DNA of 5,260 nucleotides, taken from assembly GCA_021795275.1 (NCBI GenBank), contig JAJYPO010000162.1:1-5260 (forward strand), given 5' to 3'. Position 1 is the first letter of the stretch. Each line of letters starts with the position of its first letter. The notes below the pieces were generated by a model that had not been told where the DNA came from, made no database searches, and saw only the letters and a program-made list of their open reading frames with translations. The DNA comes from Nitrospirota bacterium (lineage in GTDB: Bacteria; Nitrospirota_A; Leptospirillia; Leptospirillales; Leptospirillaceae). Shown piece after piece: positions 1 through 5,260 of this stretch. The position numbers were made by a program, and so were the translations under genes.

Positions 1-1230
1 CAGGCACATGGAGCATCCCGGTTCCCGCCATTCAAACCCGGCCTCGAGGAAGACCTGGTGGAGGTTTTCCCGTTCGGCCTGCTGGCGGACCAGTCCCGAG
101 CCGGGAACAACCATGGCGCTGACCCCTTTGGCCACCTTTTTCCCCTTGACGATGGCGGCCGCGGCCCGAAGATCCTCGATCCGGCCGTTGGTACAGGAGC
201 CGATGAAGATTCGGGTCACGGGAATCTCGGTGATCGGGGTTCCCGGAACCAGGCCCATGTAGACAAGGGCCTTCTTGGCGGATTCGCGCGCGACGGGATC
301 GGAAAGTTGTTCAGGATCGGGGACACGGCCGTCGACTCCTGTAACCTGTCCCGGGTTGGTTCCCCAGGTGACCTGGGGAGAGAGGCGGGAGGCGTCGAGG
401 GTCACCGTCTTGTCGTAGGTGGCTCCGGGGTCCGTGGCAAGGCCTTTCCAGGCGGCGACAGCCTTATCCCAGAGCTCACCCTTGGGAGCATAGGGACGGC
501 CCTTGAGATAGGCGAATGTCACCTCGTCGGGGGCGACAAGGCCCGCCCGGGCCCCGGCCTCGATCGCCATGTTGCACAGCGTCATTCGGCCTTCCATGGA
601 GAGGGCCCGGACCGCGGCTCCCGTAAATTCAAGAATGTGACCGGTTCCTCCGGCCGTGCCGATCTTTCCGATGACGGCCAGGATCAGGTCCTTGGGGGTG
701 ACTCCGGGGGCCGGGGTCCCCTCGATCCTGATCTCCATGGTCCTGGGACGCGTCTGGGAGAGGGTTTGGGTTGCCAGCACATGCTCCACCTCCGAGGTTC
801 CGATGCCGAAGGCCAGGGCGCCGAAGGCTCCATGGGTGGCCGTGTGGCTGTCCCCGCAGACGATGGTGAGGCCCGGAAGGGTGATCCCCTGCTCGGGAGC
901 GATCACGTGGACAATGCCCTGGCGCGGATCGTTCATGGAAAAATAGGTGACTCCGAAGTCGCGGGCATTTTTTTCGAGGGTGTTGACTTGAAGGGCGCTC
1001 ACCGGATCGGTGATGCCGTGGGAGCGGTCGGTCGTCGGAACGTTGTGGTCGGGGACGGCGAAGGTGAGGTCCGGCCGCCGGACCTTCCGGCCGGTCAACC
1101 TGAGTCCCTCGAAAGCCTGGGGGCTCGTGACCTCGTGGACCAGCTGCCGGTCGATGTAAAGGAGGACCGTTCCCTGATCTTCAGAGACCACATGGTCGTC
1201 CCATATCTTTTCAATGATCGTTCTAGGCAT
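1..1230 (-). CDS. leuC: 3-isopropylmalate dehydratase large subunit LeuC (partial, C-terminus beyond the window)
   Basis: LeuC is the [4Fe-4S] subunit of isopropylmalate isomerase, which converts 2-isopropylmalate to 3-isopropylmalate in cytoplasmic leucine synthesis, working with the small subunit LeuD. Reading the minus strand from ATG at 1230 gives 410 uninterrupted codons to the window edge. Diagnostic stretches are [10 protein letters not shown] near the N-terminus, [48 protein letters not shown] and [13 protein letters not shown]. The three cluster cysteines are all present: C346 in GSCTNGR, and C406 and C409 in PGCSMC; from memory E. coli has them at 347, 407 and 410. About 55-60 C-terminal residues are missing to the left. 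The start is supported by AGGAG at 1237-1241, six bases upstream, and by the standard N-terminus. It is divergent from the LysR-type gene at 1415. A long open frame on the opposite strand is a codon-bias shadow. Confidence 0.97.
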   Translation of the reverse strand, partial: MPRTIIEKIWDDHVVSEDQGTVLLYIDRQLVHEVTSPQAFEGLRLTGRKVRRPDLTFAVPDHNVPTTDRSHGITDPVSALQVNTLEKNARDFGVTYFSMNDPRQGIVHVIAPEQGITLPGLTIVCGDSHTATHGAFGALAFGIGTSEVEHVLATQTLSQTRPRTMEIRIEGTPAPGVTPKDLILAVIGKIGTAGGTGHILEFTGAAVRALSMEGRMTLCNMAIEAGARAGLVAPDEVTFAYLKGRPYAPKGELWDKAVAAWKGLATDPGATYDKTVTLDASRLSPQVTWGTNPGQVTGVDGRVPDPEQLSDPVARESAKKALVYMGLVPGTPITEIPVTRIFIGSCTNGRIEDLRAAAAIVKGKKVAKGVSAMVVPGSGLVRQQAERENLHQVFLEAGFEWREPGCSMCL

Positions 1231-1280
1231 GGTGTTCTCCTGTGGCAAGAGGACTGGGCGATGAAAGGTCTTGTCTGGAC

Positions 1281-1309
1281 ATTGTAGCAGATCTTATGAG
1301 AGCTCTCTC
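1281..1309 (-). promoter_or_regulatory. Candidate proximal leuC promoter (good -10, poor -35)
   Basis: On the minus strand TACAAT (1286-1281) matches the -10 consensus at five of six bases. Transcription would start near 1274, giving a leader of about 44 nt to the leuC ATG. With a 17-bp spacer the -35 position reads GAGAGA (1309-1304), which does not resemble TTGACA and overlaps the perfect 10-bp palindrome GAGAGCTCTC (1298-1307). A good -10 with a poor -35 is typical of promoters that need an activator, consistent with control by the divergent LysR-type protein. This is inferred from sequence only. Confidence 0.45.
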
Positions 1310-1336
1310 CGGAACGGAAGATTTTTCCCCTGAGTC

Positions 1337-1365
1337 TTGTCTTTCCTCCTGAAAGTGTAGAGAAT
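1337..1365 (+). promoter_or_regulatory. Candidate promoter of the LysR-type gene
   Basis: TTGTCT (1337-1342) and GAGAAT (1360-1365) each match the sigma-70 consensus at four of six bases, with a 17-bp spacer. The start point would be near 1372, about 43 nt before the regulator ATG. The element encloses the CTTTC-N5-GAAAG dyad and overlaps the candidate distal leuC promoter on the other strand, a layout that would allow autorepression and mutual interference. The match is only moderate. Confidence 0.3.
1341..1355. promoter_or_regulatory. Putative LysR-type regulator binding site (T-N11-A dyad)
   Basis: CTTTC (1341-1345) and GAAAG (1351-1355) form a perfect inverted repeat around five bases. 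T1342 and A1354 are separated by exactly 11 bases, the T-N11-A pattern with interrupted dyad symmetry known for LysR-type operators. The centre lies about 74 bp upstream of the predicted proximal leuC start, near the usual activator recognition position of about -65. It also lies between the proposed -35 and -10 of the regulator gene, where bound protein would repress its own synthesis. Sequence and position support this; binding is inferred. Confidence 0.45.
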
Positions 1366-1382
1366 GAGATCCAATAAGTAAA
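1354..1382 (-). promoter_or_regulatory. Candidate distal leuC promoter
   Basis: On the minus strand TTTACT (1382-1377) and TACACT (1359-1354) each match the sigma-70 consensus at four of six bases, with an exact 17-bp spacer. Use of this promoter would give a leader of about 117 nt. Its -10 overlaps the right arm of the putative LysR-type operator at 1341-1355, so a bound regulator should block it. It is weaker evidence than the proximal -10 and may be chance in an AT-rich stretch. Confidence 0.25.
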
Positions 1383-1414
1383 TTGAAATATTTTTAGCAA
1401 ATAGATAGGAAAAA

Positions 1415-2362
1415 ATGATCAGATATGATCTGGATCTCGATTATCTGAAAACCTTTCAGACGGTGGCGGATTTCGGAAGCATGCACCGGGCCGCGGAGGA
1501 GCGCCATATGACCCAGCCGGCCGTAACGCGCCAGATGGGGATTCTCTCCCGGGAGGTCGGAGTGCCCCTGTTTCGCCGGTTCGGGCGGGGGATCCGGCTG
1601 ACAGAGGCGGGGGCGGTCCTTTTGAAGGAGTCCCGGGAAATCTTCCGCCATGTCGAGGAAGGGCTAAGGCGTGTCCGGGAGGTCAACGACAGGGAGGGGT
1701 CGAGGCTCAAACTGGGAAGCAGCCACTATGTCGCCGCCAATGCCCTGGCGGCTCCGATCCGGGCTTTCAGGAAGGAATGCCCGGAGGTGAGGATCGAATT
1801 TGTGTGCGGCTCCTCGGAGGCCATGGCCGACAAGGTCCGGTCGGGAGATCTCGACCTGGCGGTCGCCACCCTTCCGGCCCGCTCGGAGGGCCTCAGGCGC
1901 ATCCGTCTCTGGACGGACACCTTTGCGGCCGCACTCTCAACGGAGAGTCCTCTCGCCAAAAAAGAGCGGATCACCCTGGCGGAGCTGGCGGAGGAGCCGA
2001 TGCTTCTTCCCCCCTCACGCTCGACGACCCGTCTCCTGATCGACAGGGCCTTCCGGAAAAGGCGTCTTTATCCGGTCCAGGTGACCGAACTCGAAACTCT
2101 CGAGGAAATCGCGGCGGGTGTGGCCATGACCTTCGGGGCGGCCATTCTTCCAGTTCGCCTCTTTTCCTTGCCCTCCCTTCATGCCTCCCATATCACGGTG
2201 CGTCCGATCGAGGGGTTCGACCAGACCCGGGATCTGGGGATCCTTGTGAGAAAGGGAAAGACACTGAGATCCCAGGAACGGGCGTTAGTGGCGATCCTTG
2301 AAAGGATGCGCGAGGAGGTGGGCTCGGGGAGCCGGGATTTTGTTTCATTCGGGGTTCCATGA
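1415..2362 (+). CDS. LysR-type transcriptional regulator, divergent from leuC
   Basis: This 315-residue protein has the usual length and architecture of the LysR family. An N-terminal winged helix-turn-helix occupies roughly residues 6-66, with the signature A26-A27-E28, TQPAVTRQ (33-40) and VGVPLFRR (48-55), then LTEAG (62-66). A linker helix of about 25 residues follows, and from about residue 95 an effector-binding domain of the periplasmic-binding-protein fold, starting near LKLGSSHYVAANAL and containing SGDLDLAVATLP. The ATG at 1415 is preceded by AGGA at 1407-1410, a short four-base spacing, and puts the HTH at the normal distance from the N-terminus. It acts as a DNA-binding tetramer in the cytoplasm in well-studied relatives. 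Divergence from leuC across 184 bp makes leuC the most likely target and a leucine-pathway metabolite a plausible effector, but neither can be read from sequence. I cannot assign it to a named subfamily. Confidence 0.93.
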   Translation: MIRYDLDLDYLKTFQTVADFGSMHRAAEERHMTQPAVTRQMGILSREVGVPLFRRFGRGIRLTEAGAVLLKESREIFRHVEEGLRRVREVNDREGSRLKLGSSHYVAANALAAPIRAFRKECPEVRIEFVCGSSEAMADKVRSGDLDLAVATLPARSEGLRRIRLWTDTFAAALSTESPLAKKERITLAELAEEPMLLPPSRSTTRLLIDRAFRKRRLYPVQVTELETLEEIAAGVAMTFGAAILPVRLFSLPSLHASHITVRPIEGFDQTRDLGILVRKGKTLRSQERALVAILERMREEVGSGSRDFVSFGVP

Positions 2363-2412
2363 CTCAGGAGAGCCGTCGGAAGGGGCCTGGGGCGAATCCG
2401 GAGGTCTCGGCA

Positions 2413-2421
2413 TGGTAGAAT
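2413..2421 (+). promoter_or_regulatory. Candidate extended -10 promoter of the radical SAM gene
   Basis: TAGAAT (2416-2421) matches TATAAT at five of six bases and is preceded by TGG, giving the TGn extended -10 motif. No recognisable -35 lies 16-18 bp upstream, which extended -10 promoters tolerate. The predicted start near 2428 leaves about 38 nt of leader before the ATG at 2466. The alternative is read-through from the regulator gene, which ends 103 bp upstream with no terminator I can see. Confidence 0.35.
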
Positions 2422-2465
2422 AGGAAGCAGGTTTTTTCCCTTTTCCGATTCCTTCGAGGTGTTTC

Positions 2466-3539
2466 ATGAGCCGGAAGCCCCTTCGTCCTCCCCGAGGGCG
2501 CGGCGCCCTGAGCCTTCCCGACAACCGCTACGAATCAAAGACCCGGGAGAGGGCGGAAGAGGCCCCGGAGGAGGACGGGACTGTCCCCACCCAGATTTTT
2601 CGGGATACCGCCCGGACTGTATTAAATGACAACGATTCTCCGGATGTCGGGTTTTCCCGATCCCTCAATCCCTACCGGGGGTGCGAGCACGGGTGCATCT
2701 ACTGTTTCGCACGGCCGACCCACGCCTATCTGGGACTTTCTCCCGGCCTCGATTTCGAGACGAAGATCTTTGTCAAAGAGGAGGCGGACCGCCTTCTCGA
2801 AAGGGAGCTTTCGAGGAAAAACTATCGCTGCGAGCCGGTCGCCCTGGGAATCAACACGGACGCCTATCAGCCGGTGGAGGAGCGTCTTGGGCTGACGCGG
2901 AGGATCCTTGAGGTCTTTGACCGCTTCCACCACCCGGTGACCCTGGTCACGAAGTCGTCTTTGGTGGAGCGGGACCGGGACATCCTGGTCTCCCTCGCCA
3001 CCCGGAACCTGGTTCATGTCTATCTCTCCCTTCCCACCCTGGACGAAGGACTCTCCCGGGTTCTCGAACCCCGGATCTCTGCCCCCTACCGGAGACTCGA
3101 AACGATCCGGAGTTTGTCTGCGGCAGGGATTCCCGTGGGTGTCCTGGTGGCTCCCGTCATTCCGGTTCTTTCCGACTTCGAACTCGAGGGGATCCTGAAA
3201 AAGTCGAGGGAGGCCGGAGCGCAGTCCGCAGGCTACGTCCTTTTACGACTTCCGCTCGAACTTCGGGATCTGTTTTCCGAATGGCTTGCCACCCATTATC
3301 CGGATTCGGCAAAATCCGTGCTGAACCGCCTGCGGGCCTTTCATGGGGGGAAGCTCTACGACTCAAGCTTCGGTCACCGGATGCGGGGCGAAGGTCTTTG
3401 GGCGGATCTTCTCGAACAGCGTTTCCGATCCCAGATCCGGCGTCTGGGCTTCGGATCCATGCCCAGGCTCGATACGACCCGATTTTCCCCTCCGACACGC
3501 GTCCCCCGGTCCAGGCTTTTTCCGGACTTCGTTCCCTGA
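2466..3539 (+). CDS. PA0069-family radical SAM protein (SplB-like, function unknown)
   Basis: This 357-residue protein is expected to bind a [4Fe-4S] cluster and S-adenosylmethionine and to start radical chemistry; its substrate is unknown. The cluster motif is CEHGCIYC with C73, C77 and C80, the canonical CX3CX2C spacing, set in SLNPYRGCEHGCIYCFARPTH. Other stretches I associate with the PA0069 (COG1533, SplB-related) family are RGRGALSLPDNRYE near the N-terminus, NDSPDVGFSRSLNPYRG, GLDFETKIFVK, NTDAYQPVEERLGLTR, LEPRISAPYRRLE, GVLVAPVIPVLSD and GYVLLRLPLELRDLF. Together they cover the whole barrel, so the gene looks complete and intact. The last ~30 residues (from about 328) are Pro- and Arg-rich and look lineage-specific. 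GAGG at 2456-2459 lies six bases before the ATG, and the N-terminal family motif supports this start. It is not a spore photolyase by length and N-terminal motif. Its neighbours, a regulator and a convergent tRNA, give no functional clue. Confidence 0.92.
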   Translation: MSRKPLRPPRGRGALSLPDNRYESKTRERAEEAPEEDGTVPTQIFRDTARTVLNDNDSPDVGFSRSLNPYRGCEHGCIYCFARPTHAYLGLSPGLDFETKIFVKEEADRLLERELSRKNYRCEPVALGINTDAYQPVEERLGLTRRILEVFDRFHHPVTLVTKSSLVERDRDILVSLATRNLVHVYLSLPTLDEGLSRVLEPRISAPYRRLETIRSLSAAGIPVGVLVAPVIPVLSDFELEGILKKSREAGAQSAGYVLLRLPLELRDLFSEWLATHYPDSAKSVLNRLRAFHGGKLYDSSFGHRMRGEGLWADLLEQRFRSQIRRLGFGSMPRLDTTRFSPPTRVPRSRLFPDFVP

Positions 3540-3731
3540 TCGGGGAAGATGAGGACAGGAGTCCTAGGGAGACTCGAGAGGGACTGTAAGACGACAATGT
3601 CAGGGTGGAATATTTTGCTTCAAATTGAGTTTGCGGAAGTTGCAAGGTGGATTTGATTCGGGGCCGGGATATAAAGCGTGCCCAATGACGTTTTCTTTGG
3701 GGGAGGAATGAGTTTCGGTTATTGCAGTATA
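3540..3731. other. Intergenic gap between convergent radical SAM gene and tRNA-Glu
   Basis: I find no credible gene in these 192 bases. The first 40 contain two mutually exclusive short hairpins: AGGAC-AGGA-GTCCT (3552-3565) and GAGTC-N7-GACTC (3559-3575). Neither is followed by a T-run, so neither is a convincing intrinsic terminator. From about 3590 the sequence becomes AT-richer. A GGAGG-like element near 3705 precedes an ATG too closely, and the short frame it opens runs into the tRNA. No terminator is evident for the tRNA either, and no duplicate of the tRNA 3' end that would mark an attachment site was noticed. Confidence 0.5.
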
Positions 3732-3808
3732 TGGCGTCCCCAACGGGATTCGAACCCGTGTTACCGCCGTGAAAGGGCGATGTCCTAGGCCGGCTAGACG
3801 ATGGGGAC
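3732..3808 (-). tRNA. tRNA-Glu (anticodon UUC)
   Basis: Read on the minus strand this folds as a complete 77-nt tRNA. The acceptor stem GTCCCCA pairs with TGGGGAC, followed by discriminator G and an encoded CCA (3734-3732). The D stem GTCT pairs with GGAC. The anticodon stem TCGCC pairs with GGCGG, with one T-G wobble at its top, around the loop CTTTCAC, which places TTC as the anticodon. The variable region is TAAC, and the T arm is ACGGG-TTCGAAT-CCCGT. The sequence is close to E. coli tRNA-Glu as I recall it. Besides translation, charged tRNA-Glu also feeds tetrapyrrole synthesis in bacteria that use glutamyl-tRNA reductase. It stands alone, converges with the radical SAM gene and has its own promoter. 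Confidence 0.98.
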
Positions 3809-3840
3809 GTAAGAGAAGTCAGAATGCGGCAAACCTCATC

Positions 3841-3869
3841 ATTATCCTGTAGGCCCCCTTTTAAGTCAA
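3841..3869 (-). promoter_or_regulatory. Strong sigma-70-type promoter for tRNA-Glu
   Basis: On the minus strand TTGACT (3869-3864) and GATAAT (3846-3841) each match the consensus at five of six bases, with the optimal 17-bp spacer. Transcription would start near 3834, leaving a 5' leader of about 26 nt before the tRNA for RNase P to remove. It is the best promoter match in the window, as expected for a tRNA gene. It starts 61 bp after the rfbC stop codon. Confidence 0.8.
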
Positions 3870-3930
3870 CAAGTTTTTCAGGGCGATCCGATGTCGACCC
3901 CTCGTTGGATGGTCTGTCCTATCCAGGCGG

Positions 3931-4482
3931 CTAAAGGACCGGGAGCCGATCCCGGGGTGTTTTCGAGAGGGGAAGGTAGCTTTTATCTTTGATCGAGACA
4001 AGGGCGTCCCTAAGGGGCCAGTCGATAGCGATTTCCGGGTCGTTGTAAAGGATTCCGCCTTCATCCTCCGGATCGTAGAAGTCGGTGCACTTGTAAAGAA
4101 AGTCGGCTTGTTCGGTGATCACCTGGAAGCCGTGGGCGAATCCTTCCGGAATGTACATCATCAGATTGTTGTCTTCCGACAGGACCGTTCCGAACCAGCG
4201 ACCGAAGGTGGGAGAGCCGGTCCGGAGATCCACCGCCACATCGAAGACCGCCCCCGTTACGACCCGGACAAGCTTTCCCTGTCCATGGCGCCGTTGAAAA
4301 TGAAGTCCTCTGGTGACGCCGCGGGAGGAGCGGGAGTGGTTGTCCTGGACGAAGAGCTGGGGAAGACCCAGATGTTCGAAGGTCTTGGCGTGGAAACTCT
4401 CCATGAAGAAACCCCGCCTGTCTCCGTGGACTCTGGGGGTCAAGAGGCGAACTCCCGGAAGGGGGGTCTCCTTTACGTCCAT
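3931..4482 (-). CDS. rfbC: dTDP-4-dehydrorhamnose 3,5-epimerase RfbC/RmlC
   Basis: RfbC is a cytoplasmic cupin enzyme that epimerises C3 and C5 of dTDP-4-keto-6-deoxyglucose, the third step to dTDP-L-rhamnose. The 183-residue product equals the length I recall for the Salmonella enzyme. It shows GDRRGFFMESF (20-30), FVQDNHSRS, RGLHFQ with catalytic H61 and R58, QGKLVRV with K70, GAVFDVAVDLR, SPTFGRW, YIPEGFAHGF (110-119) and FLYK with Y130. D166 in SIKDKS matches the aspartate of the His-Asp pair. All expected catalytic residues are therefore present. The ATG at 4482 lies inside the end of rfbA and is preceded by AGGAGG (4492-4487) with four bases between, so the start is well supported and translation is probably coupled to rfbA. 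No intrinsic terminator is visible between its TAG stop (3931-3933) and the tRNA promoter. Confidence 0.97.
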   Translation of the reverse strand: MDVKETPLPGVRLLTPRVHGDRRGFFMESFHAKTFEHLGLPQLFVQDNHSRSSRGVTRGLHFQRRHGQGKLVRVVTGAVFDVAVDLRTGSPTFGRWFGTVLSEDNNLMMYIPEGFAHGFQVITEQADFLYKCTDFYDPEDEGGILYNDPEIAIDWPLRDALVSIKDKSYLPLSKTPRDRLPVL

Positions 4483-5260
4483 TCTCCCTCCTCGAGGGCG
4501 ACCATCTCCCGGAGATAGGCCCCGTATCCGTTCTTGAGCGAGGCGGCCATCGACAGGACCGCCTCTTTTTCGATGTAGCCCATCCGGAAGGCGATCTCCT
4601 CCGGACAGGCCACTTTGATCCCCTGGCGACGTTCGATGACCTCCATGAAGATGGAGGCCTCCAGCAAGGATTCGTGGGTTCCCGTGTCGAACCAGGCCGT
4701 CCCCCGTCCCAGCTTCTCCACCGTCAGAAGCTCTTCCTTGAGGTAGAGGCGATTGAGATCGGTGATCTCAAGCTCTCCCCTGGAGGAAGGGGAGAGCGAT
4801 CTCGCCCGCTCAACGACAGTCTTGTCGTAGAAGTAGATTCCCGGGACGGCGTAGCGGGAGGGAGGCTTCGGAGGTTTTTCGACGATTTCCCGCACTCGTC
4901 CCTGTCCGTCGAAGGCCAGCACCCCGTAACGCTCCGGATCCCGGATCGCGTATCCGAAGATCAGGGCTCCTCTGGTGAGACGGGCCGCCTTCTGGAGGGA
5001 TTCGGAGAGGCCGTGGCCGTAGAAGATGTTGTCTCCCAGGACCAGACAGACGGGATGGTCGCCAATGAAGTCGGCCCCGATCAGGAAGGCCTGGGCCAGT
5101 CCTTCCGGTTTTGGCTGGACCTCGTAGGTGAGCGTGAGGCCCCACTGGGCTCCGGACCCCAGAAGACGCCGGAAAAGGGGAGTATCTTCCGGGGTGGAGA
5201 TGATCAGGATCTCCCGGATCCCGGCCAGCATCAGGGTGGTGAGGGAGTAGTAGACCATAG
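4473..5260 (-). CDS. rfbA: Glucose-1-phosphate thymidylyltransferase RfbA/RmlA (partial, N-terminus beyond the window)
   Basis: RfbA joins glucose-1-phosphate and dTTP to give dTDP-glucose and pyrophosphate, the first committed step to dTDP-L-rhamnose. About 262 codons are visible. The frame stays open through the right edge, so the Met encoded at 5258-5256 is internal: it fits the family's KPM-[IV]-YYSL[ST]TLMLAGI segment. The missing ~32 residues carry the nucleotide-binding GGxGTR loop. Visible hallmarks in order are GIREILIIS, KPEGLAQAFLIGADFIG, LGDNIFYGHGL with the metal-binding Asp, YGVLAFD, VEKPPKPPSRYAVPGIYFYD, GELEITDLNRLYL and AWFDTGTHESLLEAS with the second metal-site Asp, then GYIEKEA near the C-terminus. 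Its TAA stop (4473-4475) lies inside the rfbC start region, a 10-nt overlap that marks an operon. Nothing looks broken. rfbB or rfbD may lie upstream, off the right edge. Confidence 0.97.
   Translation of the reverse strand, partial: MVYYSLTTLMLAGIREILIISTPEDTPLFRRLLGSGAQWGLTLTYEVQPKPEGLAQAFLIGADFIGDHPVCLVLGDNIFYGHGLSESLQKAARLTRGALIFGYAIRDPERYGVLAFDGQGRVREIVEKPPKPPSRYAVPGIYFYDKTVVERARSLSPSSRGELEITDLNRLYLKEELLTVEKLGRGTAWFDTGTHESLLEASIFMEVIERRQGIKVACPEEIAFRMGYIEKEAVLSMAASLKNGYGAYLREMVALEEGEWT

Noticed and set aside
58..1287. A 409-codon open frame on the plus strand, opposite leuC
   Set aside because: It lies almost entirely antisense to an unmistakable LeuC, its product is Gly/Asp-rich with no recognisable domain, and long antisense frames are expected in GC-rich genes with this codon bias.
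1231..1288. Possible 19-codon leader peptide before leuC (ATG at 1282-1280, stop overlapping the leuC start)
   Set aside because: It has only two leucine codons, no ribosome site, and its ATG overlaps the predicted -10, so it would not be on the proximal transcript. There is no attenuator-like hairpin with a T-run.
1344..1350. AGGAGGA on the minus strand, looking like a strong ribosome site
   Set aside because: No start codon follows at a usable distance; it is the loop and flank of the CTTTC-N5-GAAAG dyad.
1777..2301. A 174-codon plus-strand frame inside the LysR-type gene, and similar minus-strand frames there
   Set aside because: They overlap a complete LysR-type protein in another frame and encode low-complexity Gly/Pro/Arg-rich sequence without motifs.
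2363..2465. Possible terminator between the LysR-type gene and the radical SAM gene
   Set aside because: The only stem seen (CCGG/TCGG at 2398-2410) is four pairs including a wobble, and the T-run at 2431-2436 is 20 bases further on, too far to form an intrinsic terminator.
2622..3017. Minus-strand frame of 131 codons inside the radical SAM gene
   Set aside because: It is antisense to the conserved radical SAM core and shows no recognisable domain or ribosome site.
3157..3645. Minus-strand frame of 162 codons across the radical SAM 3' end and the following gap
   Set aside because: Most of it is antisense to conserved radical SAM sequence; the composition is Ser/Arg-rich and no motif or ribosome site was seen.
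3709..3790. Small plus-strand frame starting after GGGGGAGGA near 3700
   Set aside because: The ribosome-like element is too close to the ATG, and the frame runs antisense through tRNA-Glu.
3732..3808. tRNA-Glu as an integration site for a mobile element
   Set aside because: No integrase gene, no repeated copy of the tRNA 3' end and no composition break are visible in this window.
4108..4518. Plus-strand frame of 136 codons opposite rfbC
   Set aside because: It is antisense to a complete RfbC with all catalytic residues and has no recognisable product.

Overview
This is a 5.26-kb piece of a GC-rich bacterial chromosome carrying ordinary housekeeping and accessory genes. I see no mobile element, CRISPR array, phage gene or defence locus. 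GATC and CCGG are frequent, coding regions are GC-rich and the intergenic gaps are clearly AT-richer. The proteins look like those of a Gram-negative bacterium: a proteobacterial-type LeuC, a LysR-type regulator, a PA0069-type radical SAM protein and the rhamnose pair RfbA/RfbC. A Nitrospirota (Leptospirillum-like) or proteobacterial source would fit, but this is a low-confidence guess made without any database search.

Layout. The left end (1-1230, minus) is most of leuC, the large subunit of isopropylmalate isomerase; its last ~55-60 residues lie beyond the window. It is transcribed away from a LysR-type regulator (1415-2362, plus). The 184-bp gap between them holds candidate promoters for both genes and a perfect interrupted dyad, CTTTC-N5-GAAAG (1341-1355), that fits the T-N11-A rule for LysR-type operators. 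Next on the plus strand, 103 bp on and probably with its own extended -10 promoter, is a radical SAM protein of the uncharacterised PA0069/SplB-like family (2466-3539). A 192-bp gap without a recognisable gene follows. Then comes tRNA-Glu(UUC) on the minus strand (3732-3808), with an encoded CCA end and a near-consensus sigma-70 promoter. The right end, also minus, is the dTDP-rhamnose pair: rfbA (4473 to beyond the window, N-terminus missing) overlaps rfbC (3931-4482) by 10 nt.

How the genes work together. The regulator and leuC form a classic divergent LysR-regulator/target pair, so the regulator probably controls leucine biosynthesis, with leuD and leuB possibly further left. RfbA makes dTDP-glucose and RfbC carries out the epimerisation two steps later, giving dTDP-L-rhamnose for surface polysaccharide; rfbB and rfbD are not in view. 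The radical SAM gene has no functional partner here. The observations most worth following are the putative operator between leuC and the regulator and the solitary radical SAM enzyme of unknown function.
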